A stretch of 64,000 nucleotides of DNA from Amycolatopsis tolypomycina (GCF_900105945.1 NZ_FNSO01000003.1:496001-560000), one strand, 5' to 3'; counted from the stretch's first letter, positions 26,701 to 35,198 are shown. A program made the numbers and translations. Notes: generated by a model not told the origin, from the letters alone.

Positions 26701-27006
26701 CTGACCGACGTCCCACCGGAGACCCTGCTCGGCAGCGGCGGCACCGGGCTCTCCGGCGGCCAGGCCCAGCGGGTGGCGCTGGCGCGGGCGCTGCTGGGCG
26801 CACCGTCGGCCGGGCTGGTGCTGCTCGACGAGCCGACGGCACACCTGGACGAGGCGACGGCCCAGGCCGTGCGCGCGCACCTGCGGGAGGCGCTGGCGGG
26901 CCGGACGGTGGTGCACGTGACGCACGCCGCCGAGGAAGCAGCGGGAGCCGACGTGGTTCTCGAGATCCGCGACGGCCGGGTCGTGAGCCGGGTACGGGTG
27001 ACGTGA
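23788..27006 (+). CDS. cydDC: Fused CydD-CydC thiol-reductant ABC exporter
   Basis: A 1072-aa single-chain heterodimeric ABC exporter that moves cysteine/reduced thiols across the membrane and is needed to assemble cytochrome bd. First half: membrane domain about 30-330, Walker A APSGGGKST near 385, signature LSQGQRQ near 466, Walker B LLLLDEPTA near 490. Second half: membrane domain about 555-850, Walker A GPSGAGKST near 903, signature LSGGQAQ near 986, Walker B VLLDEPTA near 1010. Both ATPase sites are intact. Fusion is common in actinobacteria. In mycothiol organisms the exported thiol is uncertain. Confidence 0.94.
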   Translation: MSKLPGRAPLLASESTVDSARPGKGPLGALPALVPAVRRALALVGLLSFVHAAALVAQAFLLADVLAAIVGAGSGGRTAQLAALLALVATRALTGWAVRTVSARAAATAQRELRAQAVDHALRLGPEWIARRGHGELTALTTRGLDALDAYFREYLPALVTAAVVPLGAGAAILFADWPSGVIVALTVPLLPMFAILVGKYTADRVAGATDATHRMSERLLELVRVLPVLTAFRRAAAQGETVRRLSERHRRATLKTLKVAFSSAFVLELVATLSVALVAVVIGVRLAGGNLPLAVGLGVLILAPECYQPLRAVGAAFHASEDGVEAVRRVADLLALPVPAPGTAIPAPGELRVTSLRVARRGGFAPDGESFAVRPGETVWLRAPSGGGKSTTLSALLGFVPAHDGTITVGSTNLADADLARWREQVAWVPQSPVFAGGTVREEAGSDAALAELGLAGLEDRPVAQLSQGQRQRVAVARALHRVRTGAWLLLLDEPTAHLDEASARLVLDAVRRAVDNGAAAVIAAHERTAAVDLPPEAVEATETSTVDTSAAPLRWRALLDGRLFGGAALGALALLAGVALTATSGWLIAKASQQPPILTLTVAVVGVRAFGLGRAGLRYVERLVTHDAAFRIAGRVRVRLWNSLVRLGPARSLRAGEGQRRLVGDVDTVRDLLPRVVSPPLVVALVAAGAVVVQTFVLPAAGATLAAAVALGLCAPWVALRAERRATSALADGRRTVAARVLVVFEAAAELLAFGTAEHHRRALSDADTRLVTQARRQAFGVGAAEALVTLVCGAAAVVSTALAAQAVAAGRLDPVLAPLLALVPLALAEVLSLLPPVAQHWDTLQRARRRLADVPEPVVPARGDNGVELRGADLGWPGGPVVLHDVDLELAPGTNAAVVGPSGAGKSTLVAALLGFLEPRRGVVAVPEAVAWAPQEPMLAATTIAENLRLARPTATEDELRAALHGAALTDVPPETLLGSGGTGLSGGQAQRVALARALLGAPSAGLVLLDEPTAHLDEATAQAVRAHLREALAGRTVVHVTHAAEEAAGADVVLEIRDGRVVSRVRVT

Positions 27007-27053
27007 TCGATTTCCCCGGCGTCCTTGCCGTGCCGCCACCGCGCCGCGCGATA

Positions 27054-28280
27054 ATGACGGAACTCATGGACCCGACACTTGCCGCGCGGGCACTGTCCGC
27101 GGCCACCGAGATCACGAGCACCGCCCTGTCCGGCGACGACCCGGGCGCGGTGCTGGACACGGTCGTGGCCCGAGCCGCCGAACTGGCCGACGCCGACCTG
27201 GGCCTCGCGATGGTGAGCACCGAGGACGGCCAGGTGGTGGTCGAGGCAGCCCACTACGCCACCGGCGAGCCGGCCGCCGACGAGCACGCCGAGCGCGACA
27301 AGCACGTCGAGCCTGGCGGGGCGGCAGCCGACAGCAGTTCGGCCGAGTCCTTACGCGGCCTCACCCTTCCCGCCGACTCCGCGGCCGGGCAGGTGGCCCG
27401 GGGTGGCGAGCCCGTCTCCAGTGCGGACTTCACCGTCGACCCGCGGACTGCGCCCTACGTGCCCGCCGAACTTCACGGCTATGGTGCCTTCGCCGCCGCG
27501 CCTTTCGGTTCGGGAGGGCGGGTTCTTGGGTCGCTCACCGTCTACCGGAAGCGGGGGCGTGAGCCCTTCTCCGCCGGGACCGTCGAGATGCTCGTTGCCT
27601 TCGCCGCTCAAGCCGGCGTTGTCCTCGCGCTCGCCGAAGGCGCCAACGCCCGTCACCGGGTCGCCCTCTACGAAGAGCGCGAACGCATCGCGCGCGAACT
27701 CCACGACGTCATCGTCCAGCGGCTCTACGGCGCAGGGATGCAGCTCGACCGCGTCCGGCGCAACATGCGCAAGCGCTTCGCCCAGGCCGACGGCGCCCGG
27801 CTTTCCGACGCCATCGACCAGCTCGACCAGACCATCGAGGAAATCCGTGGCACCGTGCGCGCGCTGCGGTCACCGGAACCTCGCCACGACACCGGTACGC
27901 CCACCGATCTCGCCGAGTCGGCTCGCGGTGAGGTGCGCATCGCCGGTGAGCTGCTCGGCTATCCGCCCACCCTGGAGCTGTCCGGGGAATTCGCCGACAT
28001 CCCGGCGGAACGCGCCGACCACATCCGGGCCGCGCTGCGCGAAGCGCTGTCCAATGTGGTCAGACACTCCGGCGCGAGCGAAACCCGCGTGACACTGACC
28101 AGGGACTCCGGCGGGGTGAAACTCCGCGTTCGCGACAACGGTTCCGGCGTGCCCCAAGGCGTCGCCACCCGCGGTCTGCGCCATCTCGCCGAACGCGCGG
28201 ACGCCGCCGGCGGGAAGTTCTTCCTGAACTCCTCGCCCAGCCTCGGCACGCTCGTGGCCTTCGATCTTCCGCTCGACTGA
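27054..28280 (+). CDS. GAF-domain sensor histidine kinase (DevS/DosT-like)
   Basis: A 408-aa cytosolic kinase with one GAF domain (about 15-185), a HisKA_3 dimerisation box ERIARELHDVIVQRLYGAG near 209 with the phosphorylated His, and a HATPase domain (N-box EALSNVVRHSG, G1 DNGSG). An acidic, low-complexity insert (GEPAADEHAERDKHVE) interrupts the GAF domain and may alter ligand binding. A GTG at 27003 would overlap the cydDC stop; ATG 27054 or 27066 are more family-like. Its position after the cyd genes suggests redox or oxygen sensing. Confidence 0.85.
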   Translation: MTELMDPTLAARALSAATEITSTALSGDDPGAVLDTVVARAAELADADLGLAMVSTEDGQVVVEAAHYATGEPAADEHAERDKHVEPGGAAADSSSAESLRGLTLPADSAAGQVARGGEPVSSADFTVDPRTAPYVPAELHGYGAFAAAPFGSGGRVLGSLTVYRKRGREPFSAGTVEMLVAFAAQAGVVLALAEGANARHRVALYEERERIARELHDVIVQRLYGAGMQLDRVRRNMRKRFAQADGARLSDAIDQLDQTIEEIRGTVRALRSPEPRHDTGTPTDLAESARGEVRIAGELLGYPPTLELSGEFADIPAERADHIRAALREALSNVVRHSGASETRVTLTRDSGGVKLRVRDNGSGVPQGVATRGLRHLAERADAAGGKFFLNSSPSLGTLVAFDLPLD

Positions 28281-28470
28281 GCCCTTCTCATCCTTCTCGG
28301 GTCATCCTGCCTCCCTTCCACGCCCTCGCCAATGATCTTACCGACCCGTCGAACATATATTCGACTCACGTTCGAGTGAATCTCTTGCGGTAAATACCGT
28401 GATCGACATGGCGGACCGTGACGGGACGCGGAAAAGCTCCCAGCGAACGGCGGATTGCGGACGAGAGCGG
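28281..28470. other. Intergenic region with TTCGA-centred inverted repeats
   Basis: 190 bp between the convergent kinase and regulator genes. GTCGAA-CATATA-TTCGAC (28348-28365) is a 6-bp inverted repeat with an AT-rich centre, followed by a second TTCGAG copy (28371). No ORF or RNA gene was recognised. Confidence 0.4.
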
Positions 28471-29097
28471 TTACTTCTCGCGACGGGCGATCCACGCGGC
28501 CGCCTGCGTGCGGCGTTGCATGCCGAGCTTCGCCAGCACCGACGTGACGTAGTTCTTGACCGTCTTCTCCGCGAGGAACAACCGCTCGGCGATTTCGCGG
28601 TTCGACAGGCCCTGGCCGATCAGCTCCAGCACGTCGCGCTCGCGCTCGGTGAGCGTCGCCAGCTCGTCCGTCGGCGGGTGCCGCATCTTGTCCAGCACCC
28701 GCGCCGTGCTCACCGGGTCCAGCAGCGACCGCCCGGCCGCCACCTCGCGGACCGCGTTGACGACGTCCTGCCCCCGCACCTGCTTCAGCAGATAGCCCGC
28801 GGCCCCGGCCATGATCGCGCCGACCATCGCTTCTTCGTCGTCGAACGCCGTGAGCATCAGGCAGGCCGGCGGGTTCGGCTTCGACCGCAGCTCGCGGCAC
28901 AGCGTGATGCCGTCGCCGTCGCCGAGGCGGACGTCGACCACCGCGACCTCCGGCTCGACGTGCATCGCCACCGCCAGTGCCTCTTCGACGCTGCTCGCCT
29001 CGGCGACGACCTCGATGTCGGGCTCGTCGCCGAGGAGGTCGCGGAGCCCGCGGCGGACCAGTTCGTGGTCGTCGACGAGCAGTACCTGGATCGGCAT
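28471..29097 (-). CDS. NarL/DevR-like response regulator
   Basis: A 208-aa two-component regulator. The receiver domain (about 1-120) has the acidic pair D9-D10, phospho-acceptor D55 in VVDVR, and K in YLLKQV. The LuxR-type helix-turn-helix follows: LTERERDVLELIGQGLSNREIAERLFLAEKTVKNYVTSVLAKLGMQRRTQAA, close to mycobacterial DosR/DevR. It lies convergent to the GAF kinase, the likely partner, rather than in its operon. Candidate targets include the cyd genes. Pairing is inference from position. Confidence 0.9.
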   Translation of the reverse strand: MPIQVLLVDDHELVRRGLRDLLGDEPDIEVVAEASSVEEALAVAMHVEPEVAVVDVRLGDGDGITLCRELRSKPNPPACLMLTAFDDEEAMVGAIMAGAAGYLLKQVRGQDVVNAVREVAAGRSLLDPVSTARVLDKMRHPPTDELATLTERERDVLELIGQGLSNREIAERLFLAEKTVKNYVTSVLAKLGMQRRTQAAAWIARREK

Positions 29098-29382
29098 ACC
29101 CCGAGGTTACGGGGTGCGCGGGCGCCGCGGTGGCGGCCGGTCGGCACCGTCACACGTGAATTACCTCAAAGGTGTGACCGCGGACCCCGTAACATTCCGT
29201 CCGCCAAGCATTCCTGCACGGTGAATCCGCAGGTCGAAGCGGAAACGGCAGAGAATCACCAGTCGGGCCGCTGTTCGTGGGAGGCTGGCATTTCCGGAAT
29301 TCCGGAATGGTCCGTAACGGCGTCGCCGAGGTCGCGATAGTAACCACGCAATCGCCCCAGAATCCGTTCGGAAGGAATTCCG
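29098..29382. other. Intergenic region with a 16-bp perfect palindrome
   Basis: 285 bp between divergent regulator and excalibur genes. TTCCGGAATTCCGGAA at 29292-29307 is a perfect palindrome made of two TTCCGGAA copies, about 75 bp upstream of the TTG of the excalibur gene. It could be an operator. Nothing else is recognised. Confidence 0.4.
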
Positions 29383-29847
29383 TTGTCCCTGTTTCGCCGT
29401 GCCCTGACGACGGCCGCCGCCGTCACCGGGCTCGCTCTCCTCGGCCCCGTTCCCTTCGCCTCCGCGCAGCTCGCGACGCCCCTGACCGGTGACGTGGACT
29501 GCAAGAACTTCCAGTACCAGGAGGAAGCCCAGGACGTCCTCGACGCCACGCCGGGCGATCCTTACAACCTGGACGGCGACAACAACGGAATCGCCTGCGA
29601 ATCGCTCCCGCACCGGCCGAAACAGCCAAGCACTACGACGTCGACGGTGAAACAGCCCGCGCCGAAGACGAGCACCAAGAAGCCCGCCACCGGCAACCAG
29701 GTGAAGGTCAAGCCGGTCGGCGGCGTCGCGACCGGCGGTGGTGAGCCGGACGGCGAAGTCCCCGGTTTCCTGGTGCTGAGCGGCACCCTGCTCGCCGCGA
29801 CGGTGTCCGGCGGCATGGTGCTCTACCTGCGCCGGCGCCCGAGTTGA
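29383..29847 (+). CDS. Excalibur-domain secreted protein with C-terminal membrane anchor
   Basis: A 154-aa protein with a Sec signal peptide ending near PFASA, an excalibur calcium-binding domain (DCKNFQYQEEAQDVL, then NLDGDNNGIACE, the DxDxDGxxC loop), a Thr/Lys/Pro linker and a C-terminal hydrophobic helix with RRR tail. This is the layout of a cell-wall-sorted protein, but no LPxTG is seen; the nearest is EVPGFL. TTG start with GGAAGG upstream. The stop overlaps the class F sortase gene by four bases, so it is the probable substrate. Confidence 0.78.
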   Translation: MSLFRRALTTAAAVTGLALLGPVPFASAQLATPLTGDVDCKNFQYQEEAQDVLDATPGDPYNLDGDNNGIACESLPHRPKQPSTTTSTVKQPAPKTSTKKPATGNQVKVKPVGGVATGGGEPDGEVPGFLVLSGTLLAATVSGGMVLYLRRRPS

Positions 29848-30494
29848 GGCACCCGCGCCTGTGGCCCGCGGTCACGGCGGTCGCCGCCGCGCTCGGCGTG
29901 GTACTGGCCGTGGCTCTCGTCCTCGTCCTGTCACCGAAGGCGCCGCAGGAGATCGCCCCGCCGAGCCCGGCCGCCACGGACCCGGTGGGCAGCTCGAGCC
30001 GCACGCACACCGCGGCAACGACCGCCGACGGCCTCCCCGCGGCGAAACCGGCGTCCCTGACCATCCCGGCGATCGGCGTGCGGGCCGACGGGATCACGGA
30101 CCTCGGGCTGGCACCGGACGGCGCACTGGAAGTCCCGGGCGACGCGACGACGGTCGGCTGGTTCACCGGCGCGCCGTCGCCCGGGGAGACCGGCCCGGCC
30201 GTGCTGGCCGCGCACGTCGACTACAAGCACGTGCCGGGCGCCTTCTCACGCCTGAAGGAACTTCGTCCCGGCGAGCAGGCCAAGGTCGGGCGCGCGGACG
30301 GCCGGACCGCCGTGTTCACCGTCTACCGCGTCGAGCGCTACCCGAAGGCCGCGTTCCCGACCGACGAGGTCTACGGCGACACACCGGACCCCGAACTGCG
30401 GCTCATCACCTGCGGCGGCGCGTTCGACCGGGCGAGCGGCAACTACCTCGACAACGTCGTCGCCTACGCGCGGCTCACCGGCGTCGAAGCCTGA
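29844..30494 (+). CDS. Class F sortase
   Basis: A 216-aa membrane-anchored transpeptidase with one N-terminal helix (about 8-29), a Pro/Ser/Thr linker and a sortase beta-barrel. Catalytic residues are seen as His in AAHVDY (about 124), Cys in LRLITCGGAFD (about 190) and Arg in VAYARL (about 210). Class F sortases are typical of actinobacteria and their substrates are poorly known. It is coupled by TTGA overlap to the excalibur protein. Its end overlaps the convergent helicase-associated gene by 31 bases. Confidence 0.9.
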   Translation: MRHPRLWPAVTAVAAALGVVLAVALVLVLSPKAPQEIAPPSPAATDPVGSSSRTHTAATTADGLPAAKPASLTIPAIGVRADGITDLGLAPDGALEVPGDATTVGWFTGAPSPGETGPAVLAAHVDYKHVPGAFSRLKELRPGEQAKVGRADGRTAVFTVYRVERYPKAAFPTDEVYGDTPDPELRLITCGGAFDRASGNYLDNVVAYARLTGVEA

Positions 30495-32737
30495 GCCAGG
30501 TCGATGCGCGTCAGTTCGAGCCGCCGGTAGGTGCGCTCGCCGAGGGACCAGACGTCCAGGATGTCGCCGTCGAGCTCGGGATACGCGATGACGAGGTGCT
30601 CGTCGCCGTATGCGATGTCGACCGGCAGCCCGGCTTCGAGCTGCCAGCAGAGCTGTTGCTGCTTCGGCGTGAGCCGGCCCGCGTAGCGGTCGCTCATCGC
30701 CCGCGCGAGCTGGCCGCGCAGCAGGGCCGGACCGGTCGCCGGAGTGGTCAGCAGCCGCTCGGCGTGCGCCGCGGGATCGGGCGGCAGCTCGCCGGGTTCG
30801 GGGTCGCGGACGGCGACCGTCGGCGACGGCTGGTCACGGGCGGGCAGCACGATGCTGCCGTCCGCGGCGTGCCGGGTCGGTGCGTAACCCGCTTCGCGCA
30901 ACGCCTCCAGTGTGCGCGCTGCGTCCACAGTGGACGTCAGGACGGTCGGCGCCACCGCGCGCAGGCCGAGTTTGGCGAGTTTCCGGTGCGCGGCGAGCTC
31001 GGCCAGCACGGCGGGCTCGCCGACGACGACGCTGGCGACTTCGATCACCTGCGCCTCGCCGTGCCTCCGCGCGACGTCGTTCAGCAGGTACACCAGCGGC
31101 TGCGGCAGGTCGCCGGCGGCGACGGCACGCAGGTCGTCGAGCAGCTCGGCGGTCGTCGCGCCCTGGTCGAACGCCCGCCGCACCGATGCCGGGGAGAACC
31201 GCCAGCTGGTCGCGGTGCCCTGGTTTTCGCGGTCGGCGACGCGGTCCAGCAGCGCGGCGAGGCGGGCGTCGGGCGAGCCGGGCACGATCGCGGTGAGGTC
31301 GGTGCCGAACAACGCCGTCGTCCGTGCCCGGGAGACCAGCTCGTCGGTGACTTTGACAAGCGTGTGCGGCGCGAGCAGGGCGCGTCCGGCCGCGGTCACG
31401 GCGCCGTGCGCGACGACGCCGAGCAGTTCGGCCTCGGCGAGGGCGCCCTCGACGTGCCCGGCGAGGTCGTCGGTGGGCAGCAGCGGCGCGTGCCACGCGG
31501 CGAGCCGGGTCAGCGCGCCGACGTCCGTGACGGCGTCACCGGGATCGAGCCGCGCCAGCAGCCGCACGACCAGCCGCCGCACGAGCGCCTCGACGTCGGT
31601 CTCGAACTCCGGCGGCGCCGGGTCCCACCAGGTCGTGAGCAGGAGGCGGTACAGCAACGCCGGCGCGGGCCGCGCGAGGTCCGGATCGGGCGCGAGCGTG
31701 GGCGCGGCGGCCTTCCGGCCGCGGCCCGGCGGCGGTGGCTCGTCGGCCACCAGCAGCCCGGCCTGCGCGGCGAGGTCGATGGCCAGCTCGATCTCCGCGG
31801 GGGTGCCCCCGGTGTCCTTGGCGATCTTCTTGACCAGCCGCGCCCCGATCGTGCCGTCCTTGAGCAGCGGCAACGGTTCGGCGGCGGCCAGGTCGAGGAT
31901 CGCCGACACCCGGTCGAGCAACCGCAGCGCCGCGGCCGACGACGCGGCTTCGGCGGCTTCGGCCCCGGTGTGGGTGACAGGCAGCGGCGGTTCCTCGGGC
32001 GTGAACGGCAGCTGGTGGTCCGGCCCGCGCAGGGCGAGCGAAACCTCGATCGGCATGGCGACGGTGCCGAAGTAGGTCGCGAACAGGAAGCCGTGGTCGA
32101 ACGCCCAGCCCGCCGGGGCCAGCCCTTCGACCTCGGGCACGCCGTCGGCCATGTCCAGCAGCAGTTTCCGCGTTTCCTCCGGCGCGTCGGCGAACAGCTC
32201 GCGCACGGCGTCGCCGTCCCGGAAGAACCGGACGAGCCCGAGCAGGAGTTGCGGCTTCCGCTCGGTGTCGGGCAGGCCGAGCGCCCGCGACAGCTTCGCC
32301 AGCCGGCTCGTGCCGAGCTCCCCGAGCAGGTTCGCCACGGGCTGGCCGAGCCCTTCGGGACCGAAACTGTTGCGGTGCAGGGGTTCCGGCAGCGTGATGC
32401 CGTCGGTGTCCCGCCAGAGCAGGGCGCGTTCGGCGAGTTCGTCCACATAGGAATCCACGTCGGCGGCGCCGAGCAGCCGGGCGACCTCCTCGACGGGCGC
32501 CGGCCGCCGCCCCAGCGCGTAACACAACTGGACGGTCCGCATGACCTGCACCAGCGGCATCGGCAGGGCGAGCAGCGCGGCGTCGATGGACGGCGGCGCC
32601 GCCAGCCGCGCGGCGACGACGTCCAGCCGTCGCGGCCACGGCTCTTCGAGCACGTCCGGCCGGTGGGCCAGCACCTTCGCGAGGGCGTCCGCGTCCAGGC
32701 CCGAAAGGCGGCCGAGCAGTTCGTCGGCGGTGGTCAT
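30464..32737 (-). CDS. Helicase-associated (XPB N-terminal-like) protein
   Basis: A 757-aa soluble protein lacking helicase motifs itself. The N-terminal half is helical (LPMPLVQVMRTVQLCYALG), and the C-terminal part matches the helicase C-terminal/XPB-Ssl2-like domain (RARTTALFGTDLTAIVPGSPDARLAALLD, then FSPASVRRAFDQGATTAELLDDL, ending in IAYPELDGDILDV). It is the actinobacterial orthologue type of mycobacterial Rv0862c, whose function is not known. One STVD palindrome copy lies at 30923-30935. No operon partner is evident. Confidence 0.82.
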   Translation of the reverse strand: MTTADELLGRLSGLDADALAKVLAHRPDVLEEPWPRRLDVVAARLAAPPSIDAALLALPMPLVQVMRTVQLCYALGRRPAPVEEVARLLGAADVDSYVDELAERALLWRDTDGITLPEPLHRNSFGPEGLGQPVANLLGELGTSRLAKLSRALGLPDTERKPQLLLGLVRFFRDGDAVRELFADAPEETRKLLLDMADGVPEVEGLAPAGWAFDHGFLFATYFGTVAMPIEVSLALRGPDHQLPFTPEEPPLPVTHTGAEAAEAASSAAALRLLDRVSAILDLAAAEPLPLLKDGTIGARLVKKIAKDTGGTPAEIELAIDLAAQAGLLVADEPPPPGRGRKAAAPTLAPDPDLARPAPALLYRLLLTTWWDPAPPEFETDVEALVRRLVVRLLARLDPGDAVTDVGALTRLAAWHAPLLPTDDLAGHVEGALAEAELLGVVAHGAVTAAGRALLAPHTLVKVTDELVSRARTTALFGTDLTAIVPGSPDARLAALLDRVADRENQGTATSWRFSPASVRRAFDQGATTAELLDDLRAVAAGDLPQPLVYLLNDVARRHGEAQVIEVASVVVGEPAVLAELAAHRKLAKLGLRAVAPTVLTSTVDAARTLEALREAGYAPTRHAADGSIVLPARDQPSPTVAVRDPEPGELPPDPAAHAERLLTTPATGPALLRGQLARAMSDRYAGRLTPKQQQLCWQLEAGLPVDIAYGDEHLVIAYPELDGDILDVWSLGERTYRRLELTRIDLAQASTPVSRA

Positions 32738-32751
32738 CGGCCCAGGCTAGA

Positions 32752-33543
32752 TCACCGTTCGCAGGCGACGCCGTCGCCGTCGCGGTCGAGCGCGGACCGG
32801 TAGCCCGGTTCGCCGCGGTACAGCGGCGCCGCACCGGCGGCCTTCGCGGCCGAGCAGTTCGCGTAGTAGGCGGCCGGGGCTTCTTCGGTCGTCTCCACGG
32901 GCGGCGGCGGGGGAGCCGCCTTGGTGGCCGGGGCCGGCTTCGGCGCCGGGGTGGGCGTCACGACCGGTGCAGGTGCGGGCGCGGGTGCGTCGATGGTCCC
33001 GTGGCACGGCGCGCCCCACAGCCCGCTGACGGCGGCCTTCGCCGCGGATTCGGTGGCGGCGAGCGCGGACGAACCGGCGGTGGCCGCGTACTTGAGATAA
33101 CCCTGCTGAATCGCCAAAGTCGCGTAGTCCTGCCCGCCGGCCAGCGTCAAGGCGACTCCCTGCGCCGTTTCCGCGCCAAGGGTGACGGTTTTGCCGGAAA
33201 GCGTCGCGGTGGCCCAGCCGAGCGATTCCGCGGCGTAGCAACCGGTGCCGGCGAGCGGGGCGAGGACGCCGAGAACGTGCACCGTTCTGCTGGTGCCGTC
33301 GCTGCCGTTGACCACGACGGTCGCGCCGTCGGTCACGCTCCCGACGGTGTACGTGACGGCCGCCGGAGTCGGCGTCGGCGACGAAGTCGTGCTGGTGGGC
33401 GGGGGTGTCGAGGACGCCGGAGCGGCGGTCGTCGCAGGCGTCGGCACGGGTGCTTCGCCGAAGACGGCGCCGAGCACGAACAGGACGGCGAACGCGGCCA
33501 GGACGATCTTCAGCCAGTTCGGAAAGCGCTTCTTCGGCTGCAT
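32752..33543 (-). CDS. Degenerate nuclease-fold and excalibur domain membrane protein
   Basis: A 263-aa protein with an N-terminal anchor (about 9-30), a Thr/Ser/Pro linker, an OB-fold domain like staphylococcal nuclease (VTYTVGSVTDGATVVVN, then VHVLGVLAPLAGTGCYAAESLGWA, then LAIQQGYLKYA), a proline-rich linker and a C-terminal excalibur domain (YYANCSAAKAAGA, ALDRDGDGVACE). The nuclease catalytic Arg, Asp and Glu are not where expected, so it is probably a binding module. Function unknown. It is the second excalibur protein within 3 kb. Confidence 0.75.
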   Translation of the reverse strand: MQPKKRFPNWLKIVLAAFAVLFVLGAVFGEAPVPTPATTAAPASSTPPPTSTTSSPTPTPAAVTYTVGSVTDGATVVVNGSDGTSRTVHVLGVLAPLAGTGCYAAESLGWATATLSGKTVTLGAETAQGVALTLAGGQDYATLAIQQGYLKYAATAGSSALAATESAAKAAVSGLWGAPCHGTIDAPAPAPAPVVTPTPAPKPAPATKAAPPPPPVETTEEAPAAYYANCSAAKAAGAAPLYRGEPGYRSALDRDGDGVACER

Positions 33544-33734
33544 GCGGGATTTCCTCGTTCCTCGAGCGACGTGCCGACGGTGTACTCGGGAAATCTCCCT
33601 TCCTTGTTACGCCCCGGCTCGTGATCGACCACCAGTCGTTATCCGCCGGAATGTTGCCGTCACGATCACGTCACGAACCACGGCCGCGCGCCGAAAAGGT
33701 GTCACAACGGCCGGGCGGGAAACGACCTGCGGAC

Positions 33735-35120
33735 GTGATCGAATCCCTCCCGCTGCTCGGCGCCGGCGGCCACTCCGCCCACGGCCTCGAGTTCACCGCA
33801 CTGGAAATCCGGACCACCGGCCTGCGGCCGGGGCACGTCGTGGAGCTCGCCGCGGTGCGGGTGCACGCCGGCGGGTCGGTCGCCGCCGAGCTGTCGACGC
33901 TGGTGGATCCCGGGCCCGGGGTGCCGCCCGGCCCGGCGCTCGTGCACGGCATCACGCGCGGCGAACTCGACGGCGCGCCGTCCTTCGGCGCCGTGCTGGG
34001 TTCGCTGCTGAACTTCTGCCGCGGCAGTGTCGTCGTGGCCCACGACCTGCCGTTCGTCGCCGCGTTCCTGAACCACGAGTCCGCGCGGCTGGGCACCGGG
34101 ATGCCGGTGCTGCCGGGCGTCGGAACCCTCGAAGCCGCGCGGACCGCCGTCCCGCTGCCCAACTACCGGCTCGCCACCGTGGCGCACGCCCTCGGGGTGC
34201 CGGCGCGGCCCGGGCGGTCGGCCCTGTCGGGCGCGCGCACGGTCGCGCAGCTGGTCGTCGCCCTCTTCGGGCGGCACGGCGTCACCTTCGCGACCCCTCC
34301 GGCCCTGCCGGCGGTGCCGCGGTTCGCCGCCGGTCCGCTGCACCCCCGCGAAGAGCCGGAGCCGGCCGAGCCGGGCTGGATGGCGGAGGCGGCCGAACGC
34401 GTGGTGACCGGCCCGGGCGGCGACGCCTACCTGGATCTGCTCGCGGAAGTCGTGGCCGACCAGCACCTCGCGCCCGGCGAGGTGGCGGCGCTGGCCGCGC
34501 TGGCTGCCGAAGCCGGGTGGCCGGCGGACCGGGTGCGGGCGACGCACCAGCGGTTCGTGACCGCGCTGCGGGAGATCGCGGAACGGGACGGCGTGGTGAC
34601 CGCGGCGGAGGCGCGCGAGCTGCGGCAGGTGGCGACGGCGCTCGGCGTCGCCGACGCCGGTGACCTGCGGCCTGCCGCGGGCGGGAAGCCGACCCGGGTG
34701 CTGGTGCTGGGCACGACGGTGGCGGCGGACCGGTTGCGGGCCCGGGTCCTCGCCGAGGGTGTCCAGCTGGCCAAGAAGCTCACGGCCAGCGTCACCCATC
34801 TCGTGGCCGACTCGTCCGTGCCCGCGACCGAGCCGCGGCTGACGCGGGCCGCCGAGCTGGGTGCCGTCGTGCTCGACGCCGGTGCCGCTCCGGTGGCCCT
34901 CGGGTTCGAGCCGCCGCCCGCGCGGCCGGCAGTCCGGCCCGCCACCGCGCCGAGGCTCGTCGGCGGGCGGATCCTGATGGGGATCGGGTTGCTGCTGATG
35001 GTCTTCGTCGTCCTCGCGATGTTCGGGGGGACGCCGGTGGCCGCCGGGCTCTTCTTCGCCGTGTTCGGGGTCGGGGCGCTGCTCGGTGGTTGGTGGCTCG
35101 CCGAGCCCGCGCCGCGCTAG
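33735..35120 (+). CDS. Inactive-looking exonuclease-fold protein with TerB-like and BRCT domains
   Basis: A 461-aa protein. Residues about 15-185 match the DEDDh 3'-5' exonuclease fold, but the catalytic set is missing: ALEIRTTGL where DxETTGL is usual, AHDLPFVAAFL where the FD aspartate is expected, and RSALSGARTV for the HxAxxDA motif. A helical TerB-like stretch (about 225-315) and a BRCT-like segment (VLVLGTTVAADRL, VTHLVADSSV) follow, then two membrane helices at the C-terminus. GTG 33735 is my start. It may be a DNA- or nucleotide-binding membrane protein. Confidence 0.75.
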   Translation: MIESLPLLGAGGHSAHGLEFTALEIRTTGLRPGHVVELAAVRVHAGGSVAAELSTLVDPGPGVPPGPALVHGITRGELDGAPSFGAVLGSLLNFCRGSVVVAHDLPFVAAFLNHESARLGTGMPVLPGVGTLEAARTAVPLPNYRLATVAHALGVPARPGRSALSGARTVAQLVVALFGRHGVTFATPPALPAVPRFAAGPLHPREEPEPAEPGWMAEAAERVVTGPGGDAYLDLLAEVVADQHLAPGEVAALAALAAEAGWPADRVRATHQRFVTALREIAERDGVVTAAEARELRQVATALGVADAGDLRPAAGGKPTRVLVLGTTVAADRLRARVLAEGVQLAKKLTASVTHLVADSSVPATEPRLTRAAELGAVVLDAGAAPVALGFEPPPARPAVRPATAPRLVGGRILMGIGLLLMVFVVLAMFGGTPVAAGLFFAVFGVGALLGGWWLAEPAPR

Positions 35121-35198
35121 CCGGCCGTTCGAACGGGTCCACGACCGGCTCGCTCGCCCACCTGCGCGCCGGCTGGGGCGGTCCGGTTCACTGGGCCC

